A stretch of DNA of 64,000 bases. Source: Rheinheimera mesophila (GTDB lineage: Bacteria > Pseudomonadota > Gammaproteobacteria > Enterobacterales > Alteromonadaceae). Below are positions 24,678 to 34,249 of this stretch, piece by piece; the first letter of the stretch is position 1; every line of letters starts with the position of its first letter. Under the pieces are notes generated by a model, which searched no databases, was not told the DNA's origin, and worked only from the letters and a program-made list of their open reading frames with translations. The position numbers and the translations under genes are program-made. The stretch covers positions 1 through 64,000 of the forward strand of contig NZ_LAVS01000086.1 of NCBI RefSeq assembly GCF_000986865.1, in the 5' to 3' direction.

Positions 24678-25058
24678 ATGAGCTTAGCTATTACATCTTT
24701 TTATGCGGCAGTTTTAGCCTTATTTTATGTGGTATTGGCTGGATTAGTGATCCGCCAGCGCTTTAAACACAGAGTGGGTCTTGGCACGGGTAAAGACGTC
24801 GAGTTGTTACAGGCAGTGCGGATGCACGGTAATTTTGCTGAATACGTCCCATTGCTGCTTATTTTAGTCGCCTTGCTCGAACTGCAGCAGAGTGAAATAT
24901 GGCAACTGCATCTGGTGGCCGGTCTTACTTTAGCGGGCCGGGTGCTACATGCCATAGGCTTATGGCGGAGCAGCGGCACTTCAGCCCCACGTTTCTTAGG
25001 AATGATCACCACTTTTGCGGCTCTTATTTTCGGTGCTGTTTTTTTATTGATGAAGTAA
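24678..25058 (+). CDS. MAPEG-family membrane protein
   Basis: 126-residue inner-membrane protein with four hydrophobic helices and the MAPEG-type loop RMHGNFAEYVPLLLI, close to the R-x-H-x-N-x-x-E-Y pattern of bacterial relatives of microsomal glutathione transferases (YecN-like). The start is ATG 24678 with AAGG upstream; a GTG two codons earlier is less likely. Role in glutathione-linked detoxification is only a family guess. The alpha/beta hydrolase gene starts 3 bases after it. Confidence 0.85.
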   Translation: MSLAITSFYAAVLALFYVVLAGLVIRQRFKHRVGLGTGKDVELLQAVRMHGNFAEYVPLLLILVALLELQQSEIWQLHLVAGLTLAGRVLHAIGLWRSSGTSAPRFLGMITTFAALIFGAVFLLMK

Positions 25059-25061
25059 CAG

Positions 25062-25811
25062 ATGCAACAGACGGTACTGATGCTGCATAGTTCGCTGTCC
25101 AGCGGACGTCAGTGGCAAAGCTTGAAGCAGGCTTTAAAAACACAGTATCAGGTGCTGACTCCGGATCTGTTGGGTTATGGCCATAATAGCCTGAGCTATC
25201 CCAGGCCGATGCAACTGGCTGATGAAGCCAGACAGCTCTGGCCTTTGCTGGCAGGAAAAGCGGCTGGCTCTGTCATTTTGCTAGGGCACTCGTTTGGTGG
25301 GGCCCTGGCGTTGCATATGGCCCGTGTTCGCCCTGAACTTTTTAAAGCCCTGTTAGTGTTTGAGCCTGTGGCTTTTCATTTACTCAAAACTGCAGATATT
25401 GTGGTGTATCAACAGGTGCAGCAGTTAAGCCAGCAAATGTTGAGCTTGAGCCCGGCACAGGCTGCGGCACTGTTTATCGATTATTGGCAAGGTGAAGGCT
25501 ACTTCAAGGCGTTGCCCGGCATAATGCAGCAAAAACTAACCAGTCAGGTTGGCAAAGTGGCTGCTGATTTTGAGGCGCTAAGTGCTGAACCTGCCAGGTT
25601 AACCGACTATGCCAGCTCAATCCGCTGCCCTGTGCTGCTGTTGAGCGGTGAACAAAGTCAGTTACCTGCACAACGTGTGGCCAGGCTTCTGGCTGAGGTA
25701 CTACCGGATCTGGTATTTCGGCAATTAAAAACGGGCCACATGGGGCCCGTTACCGATGCAGAACTGGTCAATGCCATTTTGCTCGAGTTTATTCAGTGCC
25801 TAAAGGCTTAA
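25062..25811 (+). CDS. Alpha/beta hydrolase
   Basis: 249 residues with the hydrolase fold: LMLHSSLSSGRQW as oxyanion-side strand-loop, DLLGYGHN, nucleophile elbow LLGHSFGGALA (Ser77), and a late catalytic His in LKTGHMGPV. Closest in style to BioH/MhpC-like esterases and C-C hydrolases; substrate unknown. It follows the MAPEG gene by 3 bases and converges on the hsp20 gene with a 4-base overlap. Confidence 0.87.
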   Translation: MQQTVLMLHSSLSSGRQWQSLKQALKTQYQVLTPDLLGYGHNSLSYPRPMQLADEARQLWPLLAGKAAGSVILLGHSFGGALALHMARVRPELFKALLVFEPVAFHLLKTADIVVYQQVQQLSQQMLSLSPAQAAALFIDYWQGEGYFKALPGIMQQKLTSQVGKVAADFEALSAEPARLTDYASSIRCPVLLLSGEQSQLPAQRVARLLAEVLPDLVFRQLKTGHMGPVTDAELVNAILLEFIQCLKA

Positions 25812-26290
25812 GCATTGCCAACCTGGGCTAAATTATCTTCCAGTAGTTGAGGCGCGGCCTTGACAGTAGGTTGCTGATTAATGCTGATTTTGCGCGGTTT
25901 TAATGCCTCAGGAACCTCGCGTACCAGTTCAATATGCAGCAGGCCATGGCTCATTTGAGCGCCGGTCACTTTGATATAATCAGATAGCTGGAATTTACGT
26001 TCAAAGTTACGTTCTGCAATACCCTGATGCAGGAAACGGCGACCTTCAGTTTTATCGGCTTTTTGACCCCGCACCACTAAAGTGTTGTGTTCGGTTTCAA
26101 TCGACAGCTCTGCCTCATCAAAACCGGCAATAGCCATGGTGATACGGTACTGATCCTCACCTGTAACTTCAATGTTATAGGGTGGATACGATGGCTGCTT
26201 TTCATTACGGGCAGCGGCATCCATCAGGTTGGCTAAATGATCAAAACCAATAAATGAACGGTAAAATGGAGTAAAGTCTAAAGTGTTCAT
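25808..26290 (-). CDS. Small heat shock protein (Hsp20/IbpA-like)
   Basis: ATP-independent holdase binding unfolding proteins. 160 residues: N-terminal MNTLDFTPFYRSFIGFDHLA, which mirrors IbpA, alpha-crystallin domain at about 35-125 (YNIEVTGEDQYRITMAIAGF, then GIAERNFERKFQL), and a C-terminal PRKISINQQP with the IxI-like anchor. Three start codons lie in a row (TTG-ATG-ATG); the last is chosen by comparison with IbpA, with AGAGGA upstream. A strong promoter and hairpin are upstream. Confidence 0.93.
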   Translation of the reverse strand: MNTLDFTPFYRSFIGFDHLANLMDAAARNEKQPSYPPYNIEVTGEDQYRITMAIAGFDEAELSIETEHNTLVVRGQKADKTEGRRFLHQGIAERNFERKFQLSDYIKVTGAQMSHGLLHIELVREVPEALKPRKISINQQPTVKAAPQLLEDNLAQVGNA

Positions 26291-26402
26291 CATCAAATCC
26301 TCTAAAGCAATTTATTTGTTCTGCTCTTCAGTTGAACGAGCAATTTCCACATAGGTTTCCTCAGTCACAGGAGGTGCAATGCAGCCTCAGGTACTAAGGA
26401 AA

Positions 26403-26427
26403 AGCAGGTGCCGGATGGCCACCTGCT
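26403..26427 (-). terminator. Hairpin between tpx and hsp20
   Basis: AGCAGGTG/CACCTGCT with a 9-base loop and a short T-run on the minus strand. It may terminate tpx, but the best hsp20 promoter begins transcription at its upstream edge, so it could also cap the hsp20 leader. Confidence 0.6.
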
Positions 26428-26430
26428 ACT

Positions 26431-26458
26431 TTTATATGTGCGCTTAGAAAATTTTCAA
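26431..26458 (-). promoter_or_regulatory. Predicted hsp20 promoter
   Basis: Minus strand TTGAAA (26458-26453), 16-base spacer, TATAAA (26436-26431), near the sigma70 consensus. The overlapping CTTGAA...CACATATA also partly fits sigma32. Confidence 0.55.
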
Positions 26459-26478
26459 GAGCGGGAGCAGGTAAAAAT

Positions 26479-27087
26479 TTAAGATTTTTTGCCAGTAATT
26501 TGAGCAAGGGCGGCCATGCTATGGGCATAGTCAGGCTCCTGAGCCAAAGCAGGTACTAGCTGTTGGTAGGCTAAATTCCCTTTGTTATCAATGATTAATA
26601 CTGCACGCGCCAGAATGCCCATGTCTTTAATTAATAAACCGTAATTGCTGCCAAAGTCGCGCCACACTGCATCGGATAACACCAGCAACTGATCGACTTT
26701 CTCCTGCGCACAATAACGTTTTTGGGCAAAGGGCAGATCGGTCGAGATCGTCATCATCACCACATCGTCCGACACTTTGCTGACTTCCTGGTTAAATCTT
26801 TTGGTTTGTAACGAGCAAATGCCTGTATCAACACTGGGCACCACGCTGATCAATACAGTTTTGCCTTTAAAGTCGCTCAGTTTGATGGTTTTAAACTTCT
26901 CGTCCACCACCTGAAAATCCGGTGCCTGTTGTTGCAACTGCACCTGATGGCCTTGTAACTCTACCGCTTTATTACCGGCTTTGACTTCGGACAAGCGGCT
27001 TGGTAATTGGGCGTTTAAATCGATAGCCCAGACCGCAGGACTCAAGGCCAGACTCAGAGTGATAATTTTTATCAGATTTGACGACAT
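26479..27087 (-). CDS. tpx: Thiol peroxidase Tpx with a signal peptide
   Basis: Peroxiredoxin reducing hydrogen and alkyl peroxides. 202 residues: a clear Sec signal peptide (1-21, cut after AVWA), then the Tpx domain with peroxidatic C91 in SVDTGICSLQ and resolving C126 in DLPFAQKRYCAQ. E. coli Tpx lacks this leader length (about 168 residues), so here the enzyme is predicted to be periplasmic; its reductant there is unknown. It precedes hsp20 on the same strand and is divergent from the CheC-type regulator. Confidence 0.93.
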   Translation of the reverse strand: MSSNLIKIITLSLALSPAVWAIDLNAQLPSRLSEVKAGNKAVELQGHQVQLQQQAPDFQVVDEKFKTIKLSDFKGKTVLISVVPSVDTGICSLQTKRFNQEVSKVSDDVVMMTISTDLPFAQKRYCAQEKVDQLLVLSDAVWRDFGSNYGLLIKDMGILARAVLIIDNKGNLAYQQLVPALAQEPDYAHSMAALAQITGKKS

Positions 27088-27232
27088 TTAAGTGTCTCCC
27101 AGTTTGGTAATACGGCTTAAAGTGAAAAAAATAGTAGGTGTTGCTTATTTTTTGTCAGATACTACACAGGGTTAGCGCAGAGCCATCTTTCTGACTACAC
27201 TGGAAAATAACAATACGTGAAGTGAGCCGTAA

Positions 27233-28264
27233 ATGGTAGCAGCAGTTTTGATATGTGACGATTCCAACCTTGCACGCAAACAAATGGCAAGAGCTTTACC
27301 TGCGCAGTGGCAGCAAAATATCCAGTTTGCCGGTCATGGTGGGGAAGCGTTAGATATCTTGCAACGTCAGCCTATTGATCTGTTATTCCTCGATCTGAAC
27401 ATGCCTATTTTGGATGGTTATCAGGTGCTTGCCGCTATTCAGCAACAACAGCTCTCTGTGAAAACTGTCGTGGTTTCAGGTGATATTCAGCCAGAAGCCC
27501 GCGAACGGGTTATGGCCTTTGGTGCTCTGGATTTTATTAAGAAGCCAGTTGATCAACAAAAGCTGAATCATGTCCTTGGCTTGGTTGAGCAAAAAGCTAT
27601 TGAGCAGCAACATCAAGCCAAAACTGAGCCCAGAATTCCGGCGCAAAAAAATACCGGCTCTTTTGTCCTGTCCAATGATTTAAGGGATGTGTTTCAGGAG
27701 CTGAGTAACGTAGCTATGGGACAAGCGGGTGATTTATTAGCGCGCCTGCTGAAGGTTTTTGTCAAATTGCCAATTCCCAATGTCAATGTGATTGAAGTCA
27801 GCGAGCTGCATATGGCGATTGCTTCCGTTGAGCAAAAAGAAAACACCTCTGCGGTCTGTCAGGGCTTTATTGGCGGTGGGGTGGCTGGCGAAGCACTGTT
27901 GATCCTCAATGACTCCAGTTTTGTTGATATAGCCAGGCTGATGCAATACGACGGCGAGCTAACCAGCAAAGTGGAGCTGGAGCTATTAATGGATATCGCC
28001 AATATCCTGATTGGGGCGGTATTAAAAGGATTGGCAGAACAAATTGATATGAGTTTTAGTCAGGGCCACCCTGTGGTGTTGGGACAACATGCCCCTGTTA
28101 GTGAACTGATTAAAGCCAATGCCAGACGCTGGCGCCGCACTTTAGCGATAGAAATCAGCTACGGTATTGAAAACTATAATATTAGCTGCGATTTATTACT
28201 GCTGTTTACCGAAGACAGTATCAAAACTCTGAATTATAAAGTCGAATTCCTGCTGGAAGATTAA
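27233..28264 (+). CDS. Response regulator with CheC/CheX-like phosphatase domain
   Basis: 343 residues. Receiver domain (1-118) with D9/D10, phospho-acceptor D54 in LFLDLNMPILDG and K103 in DFIKKPVD. After a Gln-rich linker, a CheC-type domain (about 145-343) has two phosphatase-like motifs, E156-x2-N159 in FQELSNVAMG and D254-x2-N257 in MDIANILIG. Such proteins dephosphorylate CheY-like regulators. The diguanylate cyclase gene starts immediately after the stop, so the pair probably couples phospho-signalling to c-di-GMP production. No cognate kinase is in the window. Confidence 0.88.
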   Translation: MVAAVLICDDSNLARKQMARALPAQWQQNIQFAGHGGEALDILQRQPIDLLFLDLNMPILDGYQVLAAIQQQQLSVKTVVVSGDIQPEARERVMAFGALDFIKKPVDQQKLNHVLGLVEQKAIEQQHQAKTEPRIPAQKNTGSFVLSNDLRDVFQELSNVAMGQAGDLLARLLKVFVKLPIPNVNVIEVSELHMAIASVEQKENTSAVCQGFIGGGVAGEALLILNDSSFVDIARLMQYDGELTSKVELELLMDIANILIGAVLKGLAEQIDMSFSQGHPVVLGQHAPVSELIKANARRWRRTLAIEISYGIENYNISCDLLLLFTEDSIKTLNYKVEFLLED

Positions 28265-29221
28265 ATGTCACAAAGCAACGTAGATGTATCTGAAATCCAC
28301 TGGTTGATGGACATGTTCCAGACGGTTGATGTTGGCCTGGTGGTACTCTCTGCTGATTACCGCATTCAGGTATGGAATGGTTTTATGGAAAATCATAGCG
28401 GCTTGACGCCCCGTCAGGTCCGCGACAGATACTTGTTTGATTTATTCTCTGAAATTGATGAGGACTGGTTACGGCGTAAATGTGACCCGGTGATCCTGCT
28501 AAAAAACCGTGCTTTTACCATCTGGGAGCAGCGGCCTTATATTTTCAAGTTTCGTAATTACCGGCCTATTACCGGGTCTGCTGAATACATGTATCAAAAC
28601 AGCACTATATTCCCGCTGACCGATACGATGGGGAAAGTGACCCACCTTTGTCTGATCATTTACGATGTGACGGATGTAGCGGTCAGTCGCATTGAACTCG
28701 AATCGATGAATGGGCAACTACGCACTTTATCCAAAACAGATTTCCTCACCAGTTTAAACAACAGGGGCTGTTGGGAAGAAGCCTTGATTAACGAATACAA
28801 GCGGATTAAGCGCAGTGGTCATCACAGTACTCTGTTGATGTGTGACATTGACCACTTCAAGAGGGTAAACGATACCTATGGCCATGCGGCCGGAGATGCG
28901 GTGATCCAGCAGGTTGCAACTGCAGTGAAAAAAAATCTGCGAAGCACTGACGTTGCCGGGCGCTATGGTGGCGAAGAGTTCGCTGTGCTGCTGCTGGATA
29001 CCACAGTCGATCAGGCGATGTTTTTTGCAGAGCGTTTACGCAAAAATGTCGAAGCTATTGCGGTGGAGTACAATCAGCAGATCTTACGGGTGACTGTCAG
29101 TATTGGTGTGGCTGAGTACCATTCGCAGATGGGGGAGTATCGCGACTGGATTGAAGCTGCGGATAAGGCGTTGTATCAGTCTAAAGCCGCTGGCCGCAAC
29201 TGTATTACCAAAGCCGAATAA
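28265..29221 (+). CDS. PAS-GGDEF diguanylate cyclase
   Basis: 318-residue cytosolic enzyme making c-di-GMP from GTP. A PAS-like sensor (about 15-140, VDVGLVVLSADYRIQVWNGF) leads into a GGDEF domain (about 150-318) with DIDHFKRVNDTYGHAAGD, active-site GGEEF at 235-239 and an inhibitory site R226-x2-D229 five residues before it. Both are intact, so it should be active and product-inhibited. ATG follows directly on the stop of the regulator gene. Confidence 0.95.
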   Translation: MSQSNVDVSEIHWLMDMFQTVDVGLVVLSADYRIQVWNGFMENHSGLTPRQVRDRYLFDLFSEIDEDWLRRKCDPVILLKNRAFTIWEQRPYIFKFRNYRPITGSAEYMYQNSTIFPLTDTMGKVTHLCLIIYDVTDVAVSRIELESMNGQLRTLSKTDFLTSLNNRGCWEEALINEYKRIKRSGHHSTLLMCDIDHFKRVNDTYGHAAGDAVIQQVATAVKKNLRSTDVAGRYGGEEFAVLLLDTTVDQAMFFAERLRKNVEAIAVEYNQQILRVTVSIGVAEYHSQMGEYRDWIEAADKALYQSKAAGRNCITKAE

Positions 29222-29279
29222 CAACGGGGTGCTATCAGACCGTTCACAGTGAACAACCTATGACCCCCCGTTTTAAAAT

Positions 29280-30782
29280 TTACAGCGGACAACTGCCCAA
29301 TAATTTCACAGTGCCGTCGTCATTGAGCTGTTCCAATTGCACATTAAAGCCCCACAGCCTGTGTACATGTTTCAGCACCTGTTGAAAATTATCAGCCAGC
29401 GGGATCCGCTGATTTGGAATAAATCTCAGGGTTAAGCTGCGATCGCCGGTAATATCTGCACTGTACACCTGAATATTAGGTTCGATGTTGCTTAAGTTGT
29501 ACTGAGCGGACAAGGTCTGGCGGATCTGTTGGTAACCCTCCGCGTTATGAATGGCAGAGACTTCCAATGTACTTTCTCTGTCATCGTCTGTGATGGCAAA
29601 GAGGTGAAAATCACGGATCACTTTGGGGGATAAGTACTGACTGATAAAGCTCTCGTCCTTAAAGTTTTGCATAGCAAAATGCAAAGTCTCCAGCCAGTTC
29701 GAACCTGCGATATCCGGAAACCATTCTTTATCTTCTGCGGTTGGTTGCTCACAGATACGGCGTAAGTCGGTAAACATGGCAAAGCCCAGAGCGTAAGGAT
29801 TTATGCCTGAGTAATATTTGCTGTGGTATTCAGGTTGATAGACTACATTGGTATGGTTGTGCAGCACTTCAAGAATAAACTTGTCGGTGACCAGGTTCTC
29901 CTGATACAGATGCTGCAATATGGTGTAGTGCCAGAAAGTGGCCCAGCCTTCATTCATCACCTGGGTTTGTTTTTGTGGATAAAAGTACTGTGAAATTTTG
30001 CGTACTATACGCACTACTTCACGTTGCCAGGGCTTAAGCAGTGGCGCATTTTTTTCAATAAAATATAAGATGTTTTCCTGAGGTTCGGAGGGAAAACGGT
30101 ATTCATGCTCTGCTGATAAATCGCCTTTATTTGGAATGGTTCTCCAAAGCTGATTGACCTGAGATTGTAAGTAGGCTTCACGGTCTTTCTGGCGTTTTTG
30201 CTCTTCATCCATCGAGATTTTTTGTGGTCTTTTGTATCTGTCCACCCCATAATTCATTAGGGCATGACAAGAATCCAGCATATCCTCCACTTCACTGATC
30301 CCGTATTTTTCTTCGCAGTGACTTAAGTACTGCTTAGCAAACACCAGATAATCGATAATGGAAGACGCATCTGTCCAGGTGCGGAATAAGTAATTATTTT
30401 TAAAAAAAGAGTTATGGCCATAACAGGCATGCGCCATCACCAGCGCTTGCATAGTCATGGTATTTTCTTCCATCAGATAGGCGATGCAGGGGTTGGAATT
30501 AATCACAATCTCATAGGCTAGCCCCATAAAGCCGCGTTTGTAGTTTTGTTCGGTTTGGATAAACTTTTTACCGTATGACCAGTGGTTATACCCAATAGGC
30601 ATACCAACACTGGAATAAGCATCCATCATTTGTTCGGCCGTAATCACTTCAATCTGGTTGGGGTAGGTGTCGAGTTTGTATAGTTTGGCGACCCGATCAA
30701 TTTCAGCCTGATACTGGCCAAGCAATTCAAAACTCCAGTCCGGACCATCGGATAAAGGTTGTTTTTGTGTGACAGAAGACAT
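29280..30782 (-). CDS. SpoVR-family protein (YcgB)
   Basis: 500-residue cytosolic protein of the SpoVR/YcgB family. ATG 30782 has GGGAG at ideal distance. Seen: PDWSFELLGQYQAEIDRVAK, GMPIGYNHWSYGKKFI, ACYGHNSFFKNNYLF, and MNEGWATFWHYTIL with a Glu/His pattern resembling a gluzincin-like site. Family members belong with YeaG/YeaH in a starvation and stress module; the activity is unknown. It is the last gene of the yeaG-yeaH-spoVR operon, 23 bases after yeaH. A hairpin with an inner GTTCAC/GTGAAC and a CCCCCGTTTT end lies between it and the cyclase gene. Confidence 0.95.
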   Translation of the reverse strand: MSSVTQKQPLSDGPDWSFELLGQYQAEIDRVAKLYKLDTYPNQIEVITAEQMMDAYSSVGMPIGYNHWSYGKKFIQTEQNYKRGFMGLAYEIVINSNPCIAYLMEENTMTMQALVMAHACYGHNSFFKNNYLFRTWTDASSIIDYLVFAKQYLSHCEEKYGISEVEDMLDSCHALMNYGVDRYKRPQKISMDEEQKRQKDREAYLQSQVNQLWRTIPNKGDLSAEHEYRFPSEPQENILYFIEKNAPLLKPWQREVVRIVRKISQYFYPQKQTQVMNEGWATFWHYTILQHLYQENLVTDKFILEVLHNHTNVVYQPEYHSKYYSGINPYALGFAMFTDLRRICEQPTAEDKEWFPDIAGSNWLETLHFAMQNFKDESFISQYLSPKVIRDFHLFAITDDDRESTLEVSAIHNAEGYQQIRQTLSAQYNLSNIEPNIQVYSADITGDRSLTLRFIPNQRIPLADNFQQVLKHVHRLWGFNVQLEQLNDDGTVKLLGSCPL

Positions 30783-30805
30783 AAGCAACTCCCAGAAGTC
30801 AGTAG

Positions 30806-32074
30806 CTAAGCGGCCTGTTTTTTGAAGAGCTCGCGAAATACAGGATAAATGTCTGCGACTTGCCGTATCGGCTGAATGGCAAAGTTATCAAAACTTTGCT
30901 GCAGTTTCTCGTATTCCAGCCACAGGCTTTGATGAGGCCTTGGGGTAATTTCGATATAGGCGTAATAGCGTACAAAAGGCAAAATCTGTTGCGCCAATAA
31001 ATCAGCACATTGTGGACTGTCATCGGCCCAGTTATCGCCGTCTGAGGCTTGCGCCGCGTAGATATTCCATTCGGCCGGGTCATATCTGTCTTTGATAATA
31101 TCGGCCATCATTTTCAACGCACTGGACACTATAGTGCCGCCTGTTTCCTGTGAGTAAAAAAATTCCTGCTCATCCACCTCTTTGGCTTGGGTATGATGGC
31201 GGATATACACCACGTCGACATTCTTGTAGCTGCGGCTTAAGAACATATACAGCAGGATATAAAAACGTTTGGCCATGTCCTTGGTGGCCTGATCCATCGA
31301 GCCCGACACATCCATCAGGCAGAACATCACTGCTTTACTGGTCGGTTCAGGTCTTTTCTGGAAATTACGAAAGCGTAAATCAAAGCTGTCGATAAAAGGC
31401 ACTGCATCTATTCGTTTTTCAAGCAGCGCGATTTGTTCGCGCAGCGCCATCAACTGATGTTGATCCGGCACTGGCTCGGCCTCGATCCGTGCTAACTGGG
31501 CTTGCAGTTCATGCAGTTCACGTTTTTTACCTGCCGTCATAGCCACACGGCGCGCTAAGGAACCTTGCAGTGAGCGCACTATGTCAATGTTAGTGGGTAC
31601 ACCTTCTGAGCGAAAACCAGCCCGTACATTTTTGTATTGCACCAGCTTATCCAACTGGTTTTTTTTCAGATTCGGCAGTTCTAAATCTTCAAACAGCAAA
31701 TCCAGGTATTCGTCTTTAGAAATCGAAAACACAAATTCGTCTTCGCCTTCCCCATCGGCACTGGCATCACCCTGACCTGAACCACTGCCTTGACCACCTT
31801 GTGGTCGTTTGATTTTATCGCCTGTGCTGAACTGGTCATTTCCCGGATGCACCCGCTCCCTATGACCGCCCTGACCCTGATGAAAAAAAGGTTCAGTAAT
31901 GTCTTTGCCGGGAATAGAGACTTTTTCACCGCTATTGATATCAGTGACACTACGTTTGCTGATGGCGTCAGACACAGCTTGTTTAATTTGCTGTTTGTAG
32001 CGGCGGATAAAGCGCTGTCGGTTGACAGCACTTTTGTTTTTGCCATTTAAGCGTCGGTCAATAAAATGCGCCAT
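30806..32074 (-). CDS. yeaH: YeaH/YhbH (DUF444) protein
   Basis: 422 residues from ATG 32074 (GGAGG upstream), matching E. coli YeaH from its start [21 protein letters not shown] Gly/Ser/Gln-rich disordered stretch (about 85-110, [16 protein letters not shown]) precedes a VWA-like domain with a MIDAS motif [12 protein letters not shown]. It works with the YeaG kinase in the stress and nitrogen-starvation response; exact role unknown. It sits between yeaG (22-base gap) and spoVR (23-base gap). Confidence 0.95.
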   Translation of the reverse strand: MAHFIDRRLNGKNKSAVNRQRFIRRYKQQIKQAVSDAISKRSVTDINSGEKVSIPGKDITEPFFHQGQGGHRERVHPGNDQFSTGDKIKRPQGGQGSGSGQGDASADGEGEDEFVFSISKDEYLDLLFEDLELPNLKKNQLDKLVQYKNVRAGFRSEGVPTNIDIVRSLQGSLARRVAMTAGKKRELHELQAQLARIEAEPVPDQHQLMALREQIALLEKRIDAVPFIDSFDLRFRNFQKRPEPTSKAVMFCLMDVSGSMDQATKDMAKRFYILLYMFLSRSYKNVDVVYIRHHTQAKEVDEQEFFYSQETGGTIVSSALKMMADIIKDRYDPAEWNIYAAQASDGDNWADDSPQCADLLAQQILPFVRYYAYIEITPRPHQSLWLEYEKLQQSFDNFAIQPIRQVADIYPVFRELFKKQAA

Positions 32075-32096
32075 ACAACCTCCAAAGGCTCTGACC

Positions 32097-34019
32097 TTAC
32101 TGCGATTTGCGAACCCGTAAATACCACTCACTTAGTAAGCGCACTTGTTTACGGGTATAGCCTTTTTCCATCATCCGATCGACAAAGTCATCATGTTTCT
32201 TCTGATCGTCGGTGGAGGTTTTGGCATTAAAAGAAATCACAGGCAACAGCTCTTCGGTGCTGGAGAACATCTTTTTCTCTATCACAGTGCGAAGTTTTTC
32301 ATAGCTGGTCCAGGTTGGATTTTTGCCATTGTTTTTGGCTTTGGCTCTCAATACAAAATTGACGATTTCATTGCGAAAATCTTTTGGATTACTGATACCG
32401 GCTGGTTTTTCAATTTTCTCCAGCTCAGCATTCAGTGCGGCTCTGTCAAACAACTGACCTGTCTCCGGATCACGGTATTCCTGATCCTGGATCCAGAAGT
32501 CTGCATAAATCACATAACGGTCAAAAATATTCTGGCCGTACTCGGAGTAAGACTCTAAATAGGCGGTCTGAATTTCTTTACCAATAAACTCGATGTATTT
32601 CGGAATTAAGTAACCTTTTAAGTGTTCCAGATAACGTTCTGCAACCTCGGAAGGAAATTGTTCCCGCTCAATTTGCTGCTCCAGCACATAAAACAGATGC
32701 ACCGGATTTGCCGCCACTTCAGTTGAGTCAAAGTTAAAGACCCGGGATAGAATTTTAAAAGCAAAGCGGGTGGACAAACCCGACATGCCTTCGTCCACAC
32801 CGGCATAATCGCGATACTCCTGATAGGATTTGGCTTTAGGATCGGTGTCCTTTAAACTCTCGCCATCATAAACCCGCATTTTTGAATAAATACTGGAGTT
32901 TTCCGGTGCTTTTAACCGTGATAATACGGCAAACTGTGCCAGCGAAGTCAAGGTTGCCGGAGAGCAGGGGGCTACTTTTAATTCGCTATGCTCCAGCAGT
33001 TTTTCATAAATTTTGACTTCTTCTGATACCCGCAGGCAATAGGGTACTTTGACGATGTACACCCGGTCTAAAAAGGCCTCGTTGTTTTTGTTGTTACGAA
33101 AGGTTTGCCATTCGGACTCATTGCTGTGCGCCAGAATAATGCCTTCAAAGGGCAGTGCAGCAAGGCCCTCAGTACCGTTGTAATTGCCTTCCTGGGTAGC
33201 GGTTAACAAAGGATGCAGCACTTTAATCGGGGCTTTGAACATCTCGACAAACTCCATCAGACCCTGATTGGCACGGCACAAGGCGCCTGAGTAGCTGTAG
33301 GCATCCGGATCGTTTTGGGCAAAATGCTCCAGTTGACGAATATCGACTTTCCCCACTAAAGAGGCGATGTCCTGGTTGTTTTCATCGCCAGGCTCCGTTT
33401 TAGCAATACAAATTTGATCCAGAATAGAGGGATACTTTTTCACTACTTTAAACTGACTGATGTCGCCGTTAAACTCATGCAAGCGTTTACTGGCCCAGGG
33501 CGACATAATAGTTTTCAGGTAACGTTTGGGAATGCCGTATTCCTGCTCCAGAATAGTGCCATCCTCATTGACATCAAACAGGCATAACGGGCTGTCGTAC
33601 ACAGGGGAGCCTTTAAGGTAATACACCGGGACCTGTTGCATCAGCGATTTGAGTTTTTCGGCTAAAGAGGATTTACCACCACCGACAGGGCCTAACAGGT
33701 AGAGAATTTGCTTACGCTCTTCCAGCCCTTGAGCTGAGTGCTTCAGGTAAGAGACAATTTGCTCAATCGCATCTTCCATACCATAAAATTCAGCAAAAGC
33801 CGGATAACGACCTATCACACGATTGGAAAACAGGCGGCTGAGTTTAGGATCCTGTGCCGTGTCTATCAGCTCAGGCTGACCTATGGCCATCAACAAACGC
33901 TCCGCAGCGCTTGCATAACAGCTTTTGTCTTTTTTACACAGCTCCAGGTATTCCTGAATGCTGTATTCCTCTTCTTTCGCTGCTTCATATCTGGATTTGT
34001 AGTGCTCAAAAATGCCCAT
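32097..34019 (-). CDS. yeaG: PrkA-type serine protein kinase YeaG
   Basis: 640 residues from ATG 34019; a 29-residue upstream extension is rejected because E. coli YeaG aligns from [21 protein letters not shown]-terminal AAA+ domain with Walker [17 protein letters not shown], Walker B-like [13 protein letters not shown], and the C-terminal PrkA kinase-like domain ([31 protein letters not shown]). It is the lead gene of the yeaG-yeaH-spoVR set, induced in starvation and stationary phase in enterobacteria. GGAGG precedes the ATG. Confidence 0.96.
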   Translation of the reverse strand: MGIFEHYKSRYEAAKEEEYSIQEYLELCKKDKSCYASAAERLLMAIGQPELIDTAQDPKLSRLFSNRVIGRYPAFAEFYGMEDAIEQIVSYLKHSAQGLEERKQILYLLGPVGGGKSSLAEKLKSLMQQVPVYYLKGSPVYDSPLCLFDVNEDGTILEQEYGIPKRYLKTIMSPWASKRLHEFNGDISQFKVVKKYPSILDQICIAKTEPGDENNQDIASLVGKVDIRQLEHFAQNDPDAYSYSGALCRANQGLMEFVEMFKAPIKVLHPLLTATQEGNYNGTEGLAALPFEGIILAHSNESEWQTFRNNKNNEAFLDRVYIVKVPYCLRVSEEVKIYEKLLEHSELKVAPCSPATLTSLAQFAVLSRLKAPENSSIYSKMRVYDGESLKDTDPKAKSYQEYRDYAGVDEGMSGLSTRFAFKILSRVFNFDSTEVAANPVHLFYVLEQQIEREQFPSEVAERYLEHLKGYLIPKYIEFIGKEIQTAYLESYSEYGQNIFDRYVIYADFWIQDQEYRDPETGQLFDRAALNAELEKIEKPAGISNPKDFRNEIVNFVLRAKAKNNGKNPTWTSYEKLRTVIEKKMFSSTEELLPVISFNAKTSTDDQKKHDDFVDRMMEKGYTRKQVRLLSEWYLRVRKSQ

Positions 34020-34200
34020 AGTGCACCTCCGAAACTGGTCTGTGGGAACTGAATGCAAATAAAGCCACTGATGTAAGGTTAGACAGTAAAAAAGCGCTTC
34101 GCTCAACTAATTCACAGAAAAATATGAATTTTTTTGTAGCGATGAGTTCACGGAACAGGGAGGAACTTCGTAAAAGGGAGCTGGTTTTTAAATGGGAACA

Positions 34201-34226
34201 AAAAATAAAGCCCGGCGAACCGGGCT
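34201..34226 (-). terminator. Rho-independent terminator of sodB
   Basis: Minus strand AGCCCGG-TTCG-CCGGGCT then TTATTTTT; perfect 7-bp stem. Confidence 0.9.
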
Positions 34227-34249
34227 CCAGGATTTACAGCAACAGCGAA

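Noticed and set aside
34020-34106. 29-residue extension of yeaG
   Set aside because: The shorter start aligns with E. coli YeaG and has GGAGG upstream.
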